A stretch of 64,000 nucleotides of DNA from Arbacia lixula (GCA_963669155.1 OZ022589.1:18905787-18969786), one strand, 5' to 3'. Numbered from the stretch's first letter, positions 26,190 to 38,991 are shown. Notes: a model not told the origin generated them from the letters alone. A program made the numbers and translations.

Positions 26190-27590
26190 ACTGGTCTGCC
26201 TTTCAAACTCAGCGGCAACGAGAGGTAGCTCTCTGTGCTCTAATTTGGTCATATTTCATGTTGTTTACTGGTCGTAGTATGATCAGTCAATTGCTTAAAC
26301 TCGAGATGCGGCGATTGAGGTACTTATACCTACTTAGCTCTTTCGGTATGACTGTAGTACCGACCTGCTTCTATGACGTCATAAACGAATGCTCCGCGGT
26401 GCTTGGCGAGTGGCGTTGAAACAAAAAGCCCCGTTAAGGAGGCTTATACGTTTTCTAGTTTCATGTCAACATATCAATGGATAAAGTTTATGTGTGGAGA
26501 GAAGAAAAGGGAAGAAAAGTCAGCATAATGGCGTATCAGACAAATGTGTGTAGAGAGAACGAATTTAAGCAGAAATAGCGAGCAGTATGGTATCTATACT
26601 TATGCTTATATTACAACAAAATGTGTTTTGCATTGCGACACATGTTTCAGTGTCTGCTTACGAGTTGGTATTTTCTCTATTCGAAAGTATACAGAGATCT
26701 TATATGTGGCTTATATTTGACTTGGGTTGTAAAATGGCCTATAACGCTTTTGAATTAGTAGTGATAGGGACTTTTAGAGAATCTGTGAGGAATAATTAGA
26801 TACTGTAAATGAAGTAAACTGAACGCACCAACGGGATCTGGGTTATTATGTGAATATCCACGCGCGAAGGACAGAATCTGCGTCACCCACCAGGAAATAT
26901 TAAAACGGTATTCTTTCGTCTCTGAGAAGGGTACTGACCTGTGAATGTTTAATATACTGTTACCGTTAGGAAGACATATTGTCGTTACCACATGCATTAA
27001 GACTGTTGGGCCTATGAGGCGTAAACAGGACGGTGAGAACCGACCGACTTTCGCGAGTTTGCCGCGCATGATCACGACATCGCGGCTGAGCGATTCAAAT
27101 GAATATCACGACCTTTTGCCGTCGAAATTGTCTTTGGAACCATGTACAGACAGCAGCACGCAAAATTGCAAGAATGGCGCCAAAAATGGTTTCGTGAACA
27201 TGCCTAAAGAGCCAGGTCAGGGTCAAATGAAGAGGAAGAGGGTGACTTCTTCAAATTGTCAGTGTCAAACTTATTTGTATATATATGTTGGTTGATTATA
27301 TGTCCTTTTTCAATTCTAACTGAAAATTCAACGCAACCCCCCCCCCGTTCTTTCTTCTGTCCTATCTCCATCACATATATAATACATATCCTACCCCCTG
27401 TCACAAACACGATCCCTCGCGAGCTCACACAGAATTGCATTGTTACATAACACGTATATCCACAGGTGCACACACATGCACGCTTAAACATTCATATGAT
27501 ATCAAGTAATCAATACCTATCTGTTTATACTGATGCTGATTTGAATAGCGATTTGAAAGAGTGGAACTGTGACTATTTATATAATATCTT
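26190..27590. other. Unique sequence, no supported gene
   Basis: Open frames of 106-116 codons at 26,755-27,295 have ordinary composition but no recognised domain and no clear splice sites. TGACGTCA at 26,374-26,381. Confidence 0.4.
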
Positions 27591-27591
27591 T

Positions 27592-27818
27592 ATGTGTGTG
27601 TGTGTGTATGTGTGTGTTGTGTGTGCATGTGTTTGTGTGTATGTGTGTATGTATTTGTGTGTATGTGTATGTTGTGTGTATGTGTATGTTGTTTATGTAT
27701 ATGTGTGTGTACACTTTTTGTAATACGAAATGAGGAAATTGTACACTTTGTTTGTAATTATTTACCTGTACCATGCAATTGATTATGGATGAAATCCTGA
27801 ATAAAAACATGTTTGGAG

Positions 27819-27859
<41 letters not shown>

Positions 27860-27905
27860 GTGTGAATGTGTGTGTGAGTGTGTGTGTCCGTGTGTATGTG
27901 TATGT
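27592..27905. repeat. (GT)n / A39 / (GT)n cluster
   Basis: TG/TATG repeat 27,592-27,712, unique spacer, A-run of ~39 at 27,819-27,857 directly followed by a second TG repeat. AATAAA (27,800-27,805) lies about 15 bp before the A-run, so this may be a 3' end of a retroposed transcript. Confidence 0.85.
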
Positions 27906-28277
27906 GCATTTAGGTGTTTTCTATTAGACACATTTACACAATATTTAATAGTTGTATAATGTTTACATAAAATTCATAGGGGAGACAAAGAGAGAGAGAG
28001 ACAGAGAGACAAAGTAAAAAGGAAAAGAACAAACTTTATGGCTGATAACTACCTGCACTTTGAAGAAAGTCTTTCTTTCAGACTTGCCCCAATCCACTGA
28101 TCGGGTGCCATGACTGTCAATTTCGTAAAGTGCAACCCTTTCAGTGAAAATACTTGGCTTATGCCAAAAACCTAAGAAGAAGAAAACAGTAAGACCTGGG
28201 AGAAGCACGCACTGTTCACGTCACTCTTACTTAAGACACAATTTTTATCGTCAGATAAAGCCACGGTGGTAACTTAA

Positions 28278-28628
28278 ACGGGAAGAGTGGTTGTCAAATC
28301 TGAAATTATCTCTGTTACATTTGAGGAGGATTTGAAAAAGGATAACAAAGTGATGCGCAAAGACATCCCGCGTAAAATGACAGGCCTGGAAGAGTGGATC
28401 AGAGATAGAAAGCCGTGGAAAGCGTGGGAGACACAGGCAAGTCGCATCCCAGACGATAGTCAGATCGGCATGAGCCTTATCTGGGCGGGGATGTTTGGCG
28501 TTATAATGGCCATGTTTTATTCAAGAGATCGATCTGATCAGGCTGTGCAAACTCTCACGCGGGATGGAAGTAACGATTACAGCGATTGTGAGCGTTGGGC
28601 CAAAGTGTTTGCTAAACGATTTGAGTGA
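28278..28628 (+). CDS. Unrecognised candidate small ORF or exon
   Basis: I do not recognise this. The frame is open from an in-frame TAA at 28,275; the first ATG in frame is at ~28,353 (MRKDIPRK...), giving about 91 residues. The composition looks coding rather than repetitive. It has an acidic/basic N-terminal half with two Trp (WIRDRKPWKAW), a possible membrane-embedded stretch (IGMSLIWAGMFGVIMAMFY) and a charged end (YSDCERWAKVFAKRFE). No convincing splice acceptor precedes it. A pyrimidine-rich acceptor (tttttccttttttag) lies 15 bp after the stop and could belong to another exon. It may equally be a chance frame. Confidence 0.3.
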   Translation, partial: TGRVVVKSEIISVTFEEDLKKDNKVMRKDIPRKMTGLEEWIRDRKPWKAWETQASRIPDDSQIGMSLIWAGMFGVIMAMFYSRDRSDQAVQTLTRDGSNDYSDCERWAKVFAKRFE

Positions 28629-29235
28629 GGGTTTTTCCTTTTTTAGATGCTCATAAAACTGCTTATCTCGGGGCCGAGGAGAACACAGATCCTACCCAAA
28701 GTGACTGGAATTTGGAAAAACTGACGGAAATGGTTTTTCGAGGATATAATGTGCGGAGATGATGATACTTGGTTCAATCTGTACGTCTTGCATTGTGTGA
28801 TTGTTTATATCTTTATCGGTCTCACTGTGATATGGACTGGTGCTGACTCTATAGTTCAGTCGATGGTTTGATGGTTTGTTGTGTGTGTGTTTTGCTTAAA
28901 GCTCTTACAGTACATGTATGTACGTACTTTTATTGACTTATTCATTTTTTCGGGATAGGATCAATTTCTTTATACGCCATAATTGTTCGGTAAGGTTTTT
29001 TTTTTTTTTACTGGAGAGATGGTATCGACTTGTGACGTTTCCATTGAGGTACTTAGCGTTGGTGCATTCAGTACAGCACTGTCTTGCCTCTTGGTGTGTT
29101 GTGCTCGTACTCGTACTCGTATACTCATGATCAACGAACTCTACATGTTGACAGAGGCAACCCAGAATTAGGCACACTGACAGGGCAATGAAAACTGAGA
29201 CCGTTTCTACATTGAGGTCATTAAATTGTTGGAGA

Positions 29236-29265
29236 CGGTGAGACAGACACAGAGAGAGAGGGGGT

Positions 29266-29315
<50 letters not shown>

Positions 29316-29339
29316 AGGGGAGGAAGATAGAGAGAATGC

Positions 29340-29386
<47 letters not shown>

Positions 29387-29412
29387 TGAGAAAGAGAGAG
29401 AGAGGGGGGGGG
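29236..29412. repeat. (GA)n tract
   Basis: Two GA blocks separated by 'aaagaaggggaggaag'. A further G-rich purine block is at 29,580-29,640. Long antisense Ser/Leu frames here are artefacts. Confidence 0.9.
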
Positions 29413-30221
29413 TGGAGGGGGGATGTTTGAGACAGAGCAATCAATTAGAAAGTGACTGAAAGAGAGAGTGAAGAAATAAAGGACGGAGAGGGAAAAATCA
29501 TTCCAGGGGAAAGAATACGAGAAAGTCAGGGGAAACTGTTATGACAGATGAAATAGATACATATGAATAAAGAGGCTGCAGAGGAGAGAGGGAAGGGGGA
29601 GGGGAGGGGGTGGGGGAGAGGGAGAGAGGGGGGAAAGGAAACTAGAAATATGATACACTAGGATTAACACGAGCATACGATAGCTGGACGGGAATAATAA
29701 TGTCATTATTTGCTTTTGTAGTTATGCTTCCTGTTGACCTTAGCTTTACACTACATAAGATATAAGCTGTATCTTCTCTCACTTGTTCACTTTAATATTC
29801 CATATGAGACAATCCATTCATCTAAGTGTAAATTTATAAATGTACGTACATGCCTTGTGTTGAAATATTCATGAAATCATTGTTCATACTGATCGCTCGT
29901 TAATATTTTCATTACTGATTTGTATGATTATCTGGAGCTCGCACGTTTAGTAGATCCCAAGCGGCAATATTCTTTTAACATGTTTAAAGGATTGTCATTG
30001 CATGGACATTCAGATATTGATCGTTGTCTTTTTTTTATCCTTTTCTTGCTCTTCTGTTTTTCTTCTTGGGCGTGGGCCTGTTTGTGGTGCTCTTACTGTT
30101 AAGGTCTTCTTTTCTTTCTTATTTCTTCCATCAATTTTGTGTGTACTAATGTGATTATGATCACGATATTTATCAATACAATCGTATATATTATTAATCA
30201 AAATCGATATTATCCATATTC

Positions 30222-30238
30222 CTTCTCTTAACCACAGG
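30222..30238 (+). promoter_or_regulatory. Possible splice acceptor of the 30.5-kb exon
   Basis: ccttctcttaaccacag precedes a change to GC-richer sequence that runs into the 30,522 ATG. Consistent with a 5' UTR exon boundary; not proven. Confidence 0.35.
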
Positions 30239-30521
30239 CCTGACTGGCGAGGAGCTATATACTCGCTCTACGTATAGCGACCGGAAGGCGACCCCATTGC
30301 GTGAGAGCTACGAGAACGTTGTGAGAACGTAGAGTTGATTCCGCCGTTGGAGACAGAAGAAAGGAACTAGTGCGCTCTGATGTTTCATGCAAATATATTC
30401 AAAGCATAACATTGGATTAACCAAGCTATCGGACAGTGATACTATTATATTAGTGATAGTTTACACAGCTTCCAAAGTTACGTAACATTACTGGATAAGG
30501 AGACACGGAAGACCAGCAGGT

Positions 30522-30983
30522 ATGGAGCACTTCCTCATACGACTAGCGCGTCACGCCGCACGTGGACGTTCCGCCACCGCCGCTGCTGCTGCGTCAGCTG
30601 CTCGGAGCTACCCTGACACCCAGCCGATACCGACACCTTCCGTCCAATACCTGGCCGCGGCCGCTGCTGCTGACGTCGAACGAGCGGCGGTTGATGACGG
30701 CACTAACGGCGCCTCTGTTGGAGGGGGTACCGGCGACTGGGAATTGCCAGGGCTGAACTCAAACTTCACCGAGAACTTCACGTTATTCACTGACGGTCCG
30801 TCGGGCGACTCAACGCTGACGCCTGGAGGTCATGTATTAACGGCGGAAGAAGCGTGGCCCGTGTCGTCGTTCGCGGTCATCAAGGCACTCGTGCTCGTCA
30901 TCATCCTCGCCATCCTCCTGATCGTCAGCTGCAAGGTGACTATGCAATATCTCATCAGATCATCCAAACGAGAGAAGCGGTAG
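30522..30983 (+). CDS. Candidate single-span membrane protein or first coding exon, unrecognised
   Basis: A 153-codon frame that is GC-richer than its AT-rich surroundings, starting at ATG 30,522. It has an Ala-rich N-terminus, then a Ser/Thr/Gly-rich part with N-glycosylation sequons (NFT twice at about residues 81-86), one strong hydrophobic segment near residues 117-137 (FAVIKALVLVIILAILLIVS), and a basic end (RSSKREKR). This suggests an extracellular N-terminus with a single span. A consensus donor (AAG|GTGACT) follows residue 138, so the last 15 codons may be intron and this could be exon 1 of a larger receptor. The glycosylated N-terminus plus first helix would suit a GPCR, but the usual GN motif of helix 1 is absent. 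A pyrimidine-tract acceptor ends at 30,238, leaving a plausible 5' UTR. The start context (CAG|GTATGG) is also a possible donor, which weakens the call. Confidence 0.4.
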   Translation: MEHFLIRLARHAARGRSATAAAAASAARSYPDTQPIPTPSVQYLAAAAAADVERAAVDDGTNGASVGGGTGDWELPGLNSNFTENFTLFTDGPSGDSTLTPGGHVLTAEEAWPVSSFAVIKALVLVIILAILLIVSCKVTMQYLIRSSKREKR

Positions 30984-30999
30984 TGGACGGAGAAAAGCG

Positions 31000-33035
31000 G
31001 TTAAATAGGCAACTGTGACGTTGAGCGGGAACATGAACGCGTTATGTGCGAACATGTGATATGGGAGGCGTTGAATCGCGTCTACCAGTCAAACGCAGAC
31101 ATACAGCCCGTGATAACTTCAACTGCTTGTACCCTTTCAGTGAACTTATCATTCTTATATTTCGCTGTTTTAGAAGGGACTATTCATACAACAGTGGCGA
31201 TAGAAGAGGAAATATGCGGTCTTAGACGGAACAAAACAGTAAATATGGTACAACAACGTACTCAAAGGATGAAAGACAGATAAAATGTACAGCAAATTGA
31301 TATTGCAGAAAGACAAGTCGTGCAGCGAGGGATCATCCGTAGTCGGCTGAAGATAATCGTTGCTACATAATCCGAGAATTGATGGAATAGCGGTCGAGGC
31401 GAAGCGGTAAAGCTTTAAAGTAGGTTCAGAAAGAAGTGGATATTGGCGGCAGGAGGCAGACACAAGCGGTGGAATTCGGGAAGAAACAGTGATACATACG
31501 CACAGTGTATCGGACTGTGCGTGTTAACAGTGAACTCACATAATACAGCATACCGACGACTTTCCTCTAAAATTTGTGTACGCCCATGCTAATTAAAAGA
31601 CTGCTTGGAAAGGTTTTATAATAATCAATAATGTCATGGGTGTCTATATACTGTATGACATTAGGAGAAGACATTATCTATATCGGACGTGACGTCAGCA
31701 AACTATGTAAATGAAATAGGGATGATATACAGCCATTTAATATCATTATGTTCATGTGTGGTAGGCTGTACATGAGAGTAGTACGGGACTTGGCATACCC
31801 AACATGGGGCCGAGTCAGCATACTACCTCTCCCCCGCCCCTTCCCCCTTCTCCCCACCCTCCCCACTTACTTTTCAAGCACACATCCCCCAAGAAGTGAG
31901 TTGGTGTGCATGTATTTCGCGCCGGCCACGCCCCTTTCCCTTAACCATTCAATTCCCGGATGGACACGGCACTGATATTCATGATTCGTAACGGGCATGA
32001 TAGGGTTAAAGAATACACAAAGTTTCGAGGTGAATATTTTTAATTTTGCAGTTGAGCGTGCTACATCACTAGTTCAAAATAATATCAACGTTAACACGAT
32101 ATAGATGTTTGAAGCAAACCTTCAACATGTTAAAGTATGTGCAACCACAGGCAAAATATTGTCTACTTGTTTATCCTTTGTATGCCAGATAAAATGCTGC
32201 TCTATATGAGTTGTGTACATTGATCGTAAAAAGGGCACAGGTGGTCCACACCAAGTTAAGGTCACAATCATAATTAGCTCACCATCTCTAAAGCCATCCG
32301 TACAGGTGATCTATTCATTTGTCCTTGATTTAGTCAATTGTATAGATTTATCAGAATATATAAATGTTCATGTGTATATCAGCGATAAGGCATATTTCGT
32401 TTAGGACTTCGGAATAGATAGGTTAGGTGGATAATGACGCAATCATACAACTTAGTGTAACGCACTCATGTTGATTATTGTTGATTATCGTAAGATATAG
32501 CTCATATATTGTTCATCTACTGGGAAATCATATAGGCCAAAATGGCATCACACTTTCAAGAAACGTGAGAACTACAGGTACTATTTGATACAGGGTGTTG
32601 TATATTTGTTTTATCAGATAGGCTTCGTAAAATATCATATCACGTGACGAAAAGCCGACGGTGAAGTGGAAACGAATCACCATATTTCTGTTCGTGCTTT
32701 GTTTGTCAGAGCATGGTCAGAGAAATTGACAAGGAAAACAAAAAGCCATACAACTCCTGGACATGACTCAGCAGAATTGGCCAGATTAAGAAGGTCAACA
32801 AGCCATGGAGCCAATCATAACGTGATCCCTTTGAAGTCCACCGCATATTAACCACTTCGACCTCGATATCTCGATGACACTCCAATTGCGAAGGAGAATT
32901 GGGTCGATTGACGGGCCGCTCTCGTGCGTATTCCACATGCCCGAGCCAACAGCTGAAAATAAAACGTTGTAGCATTCTAGCTACTGTACACGTCTTCGCT
33001 TGTTTGGTACCCAAGATCTTATATGTCGTATATCG
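31000..33035. other. Intergenic, no supported gene
   Basis: TGACGTCA at 31,690-31,697 and a C-rich patch at 31,830-31,865. No exon recognised. If the 30.5-kb frame is spliced, its next exon is not evident here. Confidence 0.45.
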
Positions 33036-33040
33036 AATGG

Positions 33041-33311
33041 ACGCTTTAGGCAAACAGTATACACAACCTGGGTTAACTTCATGAAACAACATGAAATATT
33101 GTTATTGAGTCAATATAATTGGATTTGTCCTTAAAATCGCTAAGGCATATTGAGTTTGTCAACATAATAAGAGAGAGTCATTGAGACCATCCACTACTAT
33201 GATTGTGTGATGAAAGTCAATTACTCTGTAACCATGGTGACGACATCGGATGATATGTTTCGCGCCCCATGAAGTTATTATAGGTTAATTACATTATTTG
33301 CGTTAAACCTC
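33041..33311. mobile_element. MITE family E, copy
   Basis: Carries CATGAAACAACATGAAATAT, TGAGTCAATATAATTGGATT, GCATATTGAGTTTGTCAACA and CCCCATGAAGTTATTATAGG, in the same order as the 62.1-kb copy, and ends GCGTTAAACCTC. The left end is decayed. Confidence 0.75.
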
Positions 33312-34190
33312 AAAATTCGCGCCATAATGTTTGAAAATGATAAGGTATAAACACCCCTGGCATGCCTGACATAGGTTTGACTACGAAAATAAAAACATTT
33401 GTTTCTGAACTGGATCGGACAGTGTGAGATGGAATTAACATGTCGACTATGAATAATCGAAAGAGGATGCGTGTTGACGTTTTCGGACTTCGCAATAGAA
33501 AGTTCCGTACCTATTTGGAACCCCGGTCTTCCACATTTCTATTCTTTTTAGTTTCCTAGTTTGAATAATAAAAGACTGCAGAAAATGGTCTCTCCAATGT
33601 GTGTTATTGTGATCACCCAAAATGCTGTTAACTATTGTACGTACTGAAAATGTATTGTGCTGTATACGTCGATGATGGTAGTTCCTCTGTGTTTTGTGAT
33701 CAGCGCTTGTAAATATACATTCGACGAAAAATATCGTAAATCACCGAGTCCTATGCAGGTAAAGTAGATTCGACTCGGAATGAAGATCCGATGTGTTTGT
33801 AAATAATCACAGTGAACAAGCATGACATAGCCCGTCAGCTCTCGTCCAGATTGTAAACTTCAAACCCACCAGATTCCATGCACGTCTACCTTTTTGCCGT
33901 TCTCTACCCATGAGACATACCACAGTATTGTGGTTAACATGGTCAAAAGGGAAGTTCGTTTGCAAGGACGAATCCCTTGCAAGAACAAACTTTATCTACA
34001 AATGTGTAGATGGTGGTTTGTGGATACGTCCTTTATTTGGACGGATGCAGTGAATCATCATTGTCATCTTTATCTTTATCATTATCATAATTACATTCTA
34101 TATTTGCATTTATGAATATCATTTAACTATTGATATGAATATTTTTATGATTACTATTAGCATGTGTCGTTTATTTGCGCTGTCAGTGTT
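33312..34190. other. Intergenic, no gene seen
   Basis: AT-rich unique sequence. Nothing recognisable. Confidence 0.5.
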
Positions 34191-34193
34191 AAA

Positions 34194-34771
34194 CTAAGGG
34201 ATAGTTCATTACTTGGCTGTGAGGTTGAAAGGCTGCCACGACAACAGAATTGCGCTGCAAGACTTATTGGTCAAGACCCCCATGTGTGCGAGTATGCTTA
34301 CACATAGTAGAATATATGGCATTGGCTGGCATGGGTGGTAGTCAGAAACACTTTTTCCCATTGGTTAGAAGGTTTGGCGAAAATTCGTCTACTGACAAGA
34401 AAGCTATTATTTGTTAGAGTTTTGATTTCATAACGTCACGTGCAAGTTGCTCACCCATATGTTGTATGATTCCATACATTTACCATTTTCTGTTATTGAT
34501 GAAGGAATGAACCTTTTCCATAGAGGTGTATGTATTAGATCATGTGACCAATAACATATTTTGTGCACGGGTAAAATTGTATTTCCTTTGGAGAAAATGG
34601 AAGTTAAAAAACAACAAAGGAACAAAATTAAAAGCAGAGCGTCGTCAAAAAAATGAGAATTTGAAAATTTATAAATCTGCTATCCGTCTGACGGAATTTT
34701 GTCAAACCTTCACTATTTTTATTCATGTTTTTGCTTCAAAACCAACATAACCCTAGGGTGAACTCTCTCTT
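34194..34771. mobile_element. MITE family A, copy 1 (diverged)
   Basis: Starts CTAAGGGATAGTTCA and ends near AGGGTGAACTCTCTCTTCAA. Inside are GTTTGGCGAAAATTCGTCTA, AACGTCACGTGCAAGTTGCT and TTTTGTCAAACCTTCACTAT, aligning with the 39.1 and 52.0 kb copies. This copy has ~80 bp more than the others. Confidence 0.75.
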
Positions 34772-35285
34772 CAATCTTACGTGGTTTCAAGGTGACTAAT
34801 AATCGAGTTGTCTATGTCTGCGGCAATGTCACGTGATGTGCGGTTGGTTATGGATATTACTAATATTAGGTTAACGGCACCTGTCTGTGTGTTTGTAAGC
34901 AAATATTGTTGTCGGTTGTTTGTAAAGTATTATGTGAAGAGAAACCCATCGAAGCAAATCGATGGAACACACTTGCAATCGATTTCCGTGGATGTTTATG
35001 AGGCGTAAATTTTCCATTGATATATTTAGAAATCTTAACAAGTGATGCCATTGGAGTACTCAACAATGGCGATGTACAGTATCGTAGTTTTGTATTGGAT
35101 TACATGATTGTTCTTATGATTTCATTTACTTAAATGGTAGCTCTTACATCCTCCTTGGTGAAGAAATAATAAAATGCAATTTTCCACAAAATGTATTCAC
35201 GTTAGCTTTTTATATGTGTGTCCATTCGATCAACATGGATTAGAAACACCACTCGCATCGTAAACATAGATGGGTGCAGAACTTT

Positions 35286-35433
35286 CTATAGAAAGAGTTT
35301 GGCCAACTCGGTTTCATTAGGGACCAAGATGGAGCATAATTGTTTTGTTATCTGTTTGCCCAACAAAACAACACGCGCCATGTTGTCATGGTTGTCACCA
35401 ATTGAAACAGAGTTGGCCAAACTCTGTATATAG
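35286..35433. mobile_element. Small palindromic MITE (148 bp)
   Basis: Inverted ends share AGAGTTTGGCCAACTC plus GTTTCA (left) and TGAAAC plus GAGTTGGCCAAACTCT (right), with CTATA/TATAG outermost. A 71-codon open frame over it is not a gene. Confidence 0.75.
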
Positions 35434-35439
35434 ATGGCT

Positions 35440-36305
35440 TTGTGTGTAGATTGCTCTGGATAGGTGAAGTCACGATAAGAAAAGTATACTCTCTATTATA
35501 GATTAATTAACCCTGTGTGTGCCGGAATTATGTGGGAAGTGCGTGCATCGATAGTGAAATAACCCAGTATTGGCAAGTTAAGGATTAAGGCCTGGCTGCA
35601 TCATGACTCTGTGTTGGTTGATAATTGCACTGCGTGTCACTCCATTGCTAGTATGAGATAGAGATCGTATCACACCATGTTTATAATAAACTGTAACTGA
35701 TTGTTTTCATGAATATATCATGGCCTACAATGTATCTGTCGTTTCAGCGTCTTAGTCTCTAGAGTGCTAAAATGGGCTGCTCTATTCAAAATAGAATAAT
35801 GCGGATGTGGCTCTTTTTTTGCGGATGCATGCTGTTCTAAGCTCCAAAGCTCCAAAGCAAGAGCTCTATACTTGATTATGTGTTAGAGTTTAATCCAGCA
35901 TTGAGTTGGTGCAAACAACCCCCCCCCCCCCACCTATTCTTTATTCTAAATAATGTGTTAAAGATCAATCCAGCGTTGATTAGTATGAGAACGCCCACAC
36001 CCCGCCTTTTTCAGTGATAAGAAAATGTGGTCGGCATTCGACTGGTATTAGGTTTCTACTTCATTATGTATCGAGCCAGACCACTCTGCCTGTCGTGACA
36101 ATATCACATTGTATCTGTATAAGAATTGGTGTTCTGAAGAGGGCGGGTTAGTGGAGGGAGGGGGTAGGAAGAGAGCTAGATGAAAGCGCTTTTAATCCCG
36201 CCCTCCATATGCATGAGCTTGGAGGACGTGGATTGAATTACCCGCCACGTAGATGCTCCAGATTTTCAAATTCATCCACAAAATCAACGACTCGTTGATA
36301 TATAA
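35440..36305. other. Intergenic, no gene seen
   Basis: Two diverged copies of an 'agagttt/gatca-aatccagc(a/g)ttga' phrase at about 35,884 and 35,955. C-run at 35,920. Confidence 0.45.
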
Positions 36306-36449
36306 AATTATTGTTTATGTCTCATACTCACACATACACACTCTCACTCTCACACACGCACACGCACGCATACACACAAACACACATATACACACAAACA
36401 CACACATAAACACTCTATCTCACTGTCTCCTTTTCTCTTTCTCCCTGTC

Positions 36450-36485
<36 letters not shown>

Positions 36486-36800
36486 TCTCTCTCTATCTCC
36501 TTTCCTTCTCTCTGTCTCTCTTTCCCTCTATGTACATCTTTCCCTTTCGCTCTCCACCTATATTTCTCTCTTTGTTTTATTTATCTCTCCCTGATTCTCT
36601 CTTTTTCTTCATCACTCGATGTCTTTCGCAATGTCTCTCATTCTCTCTCGTTGTATATTTCTATCTCTCTGACTATTCCATTTGTCCACACTCTCTAAAA
36701 AAAGAAAGAAATCACTGCATGTCTGTATTTCTGTTTTTCTCTCCCTCTCTATTTCCATTTTCATTCAGTCATTCTTTCTCTTCCTCTTTTCCCTTTGTAC
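36306..36800. repeat. (CA)n then CT-rich block
   Basis: CACA-rich 36,325-36,412, then pyrimidine-rich (CT)n with interruptions to ~36,800. The 113- and 97-codon frames are low-complexity artefacts. Confidence 0.9.
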
Positions 36801-36809
36801 GTCCCTTAT

Positions 36810-37190
36810 CTCTTATTCAATAATTGTGACTGGATATTTGATATAGTCTAATGCATTTTCCTCCATTTTTCAAATTCCGCACGTTCTTCAAACTTCATGG
36901 ACTGTACCAGATAAGTGAGTTAGACAAATATTTTGATCATCATTTCTGAATGAAGAGGATCGCCTCACATCATGGCATTAGCCCCTTGCAAACCCGTTGA
37001 GACATTAGGAAAAACCAATAACTTATGGGGGAATTATCAAGGGGTTTGCCCAGGCAAATATTGCGGCGTGCTTCTCATAAATATTACATATCCATACTCG
37101 TTTCTACTCTACACCCATGCGTTCATCTAATAATACATTTAATGATACATATGCATGCAAATTGAAACATATGGATGTCTGTATGTGTAT
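36810..37190. other. Unique sequence
   Basis: No gene seen. Confidence 0.5.
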
Positions 37191-37192
37191 AG

Positions 37193-37372
37193 TATGTTTA
37201 TAGTATCTGTATAGTATCTGTATAGTATCTGTATAGTATATGTATAGTATCTGTATAGTATCTGTATAGTATTAGTATAGTATTAGTATAGTATTAGTAT
37301 AGTACCAGTATAGTATTAGTATAGTATGAGTATAGTATTAGTATAGTATAGTATTAGTATATGTATAGTATG
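37193..37372. repeat. Tandem 10-11 bp repeat
   Basis: Unit GTATAGTATCT, switching to GTATAGTATTA after ~37,270; about 16 units. Confidence 0.9.
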
Positions 37373-37559
37373 TTTGCATATGTGAGTGAATGTGTGCATA
37401 TGTTTATGTTAATAGTTTTTCTATTGATCGGTTTATATAATGATGTAGTGTATTGTACTTAAAAACGGCCAAGGATATTTTTTGTCATATTTCTCCGGGA
37501 ACATTACACATCGAGGCATGTTACTGTCACGTTTCTTTCCTCTCAATGATCATTAATAT

Positions 37560-38150
37560 TTGTTTTAATAACACAAAGAAAATTCCTCACTTATGCGAAC
37601 ATAATACTAAATAAACCAAAAAAAAAACATTATAACTAAATATTTCATATTTTTACTAACATGATCAGCGTTTTTTCAACAACTCTTTTCAAATAACAAA
37701 TATCACCAAAATAACTGTTTGCCAAACGGTAATTACATCAAATATTGTTACAGATATCATTCATAATTTCACTAACATGATCATCGTGTTTTCAAAAGCT
37801 CTCTTCAAATTACAAAAGATATGTTTCTTTTGTGAACATAATTCTATCAAAAATCGTTATAAGTATCACTTTGTGAATTCACTAACATAGTTATCGTGTT
37901 TTCAGTAACTCCTTTTAAATAACAAAAACAATGAGACAGCGCTCCTTTTGTGAGCATAATACTATCAAAGAGAAGTATTTTTCATAATTTCACTAACAGG
38001 ATCAACAATTTTTTTTCAAATAACAAACATGACAAAGAACAAAATAAAAACAAAATGCCTGTCTTACGTGAAGAAACAGTATTGGTATCAAATATCGTTA
38101 TAACTATTACTTTATAATTTCAATAACACGATCATCGTGTTTCATATGAC
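37560..38150. repeat. Diverged ~110-bp tandem repeat, five units
   Basis: The phrase TTTCACTAACATGATCATCG recurs in variants at ~37,655, 37,771, 37,881, 37,992 and 38,122 (spacing 116, 110, 111 and 130). Each is followed by 'gtgttttcaa..aactc..ttcaaataacaaa' and then '...atcaaa(t/a)atcgttata'. An old satellite-like array with no coding content. Confidence 0.8.
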
Positions 38151-38159
38151 TGTTATCTT

Positions 38160-38900
38160 CCGAAGTCGCTACATGCCTCTCTAGTCATGGCTGTTATGAA
38201 GCGTGCTTTGTACCAGACTAGGACGGGGTGAACCTAATCAACTGACTCTCTCCTGGCGTGCCTCGACCATATCTATTTGATGATTGCTACTACTAGGACG
38301 ATCAGTGATCCCCGACTTGAGCCGAAATAGGCGATATTACCGTCACAGAGCCCGCCAGGGATACGAAGGCGTCGGCGTTATTACAACCCATCCAACATGC
38401 TCAAAACCAATCACACGCCCATAATGACAAATTCAAACAGTGCAAACGAGTCTCACGATGTTTTCAAGTAGGCCCCGAGCGCTACTTAACTCCACGAGTG
38501 TTTGATGACGTCACCAATCTTGGAACCTGGGGAGTTGGGGTGCGTGTGGCAAATACAATCAATTTGGTAATTTAATATCAAAATCTTGAGGATTTAAGTC
38601 TTTTTTGGATATGCGATGAACGTCTACTGCTCTAATAGCATGTTTTCCCGTCTCTCTTTGCATCTGCAACTTAAACGTAATATTACTCTCCGCTTTCTTT
38701 CAGTTTCCTATATAGGTTAACATAGTTAAGATATCATAGCGCTCAATTGTCTTTAAGAACCGGTATTAGACTTTTTGAGTCACATCCACGGGATCATTAA
38801 AGACTGATGGATCAAATGCATCATATATATATATATATTCATCCATGATATCACATACGAACCTCAAGCTGCTGGGATTTCCAACAAAGCATTTTGTTCT
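38160..38900. other. Intergenic, no gene seen
   Basis: TGACGTCA at 38,506-38,513 and a short (TA)n at 38,823-38,838. Confidence 0.5.

Positions 38901-38902
<2 letters not shown>

Positions 38903-38991
<89 letters not shown>

Noticed and set aside
26755..27295. 106-116-codon frames
   Set aside because: Ordinary composition but no recognised motif or exon boundary.
36253..36823. Possible membrane protein frames
   Set aside because: CT/CA repeat translations.
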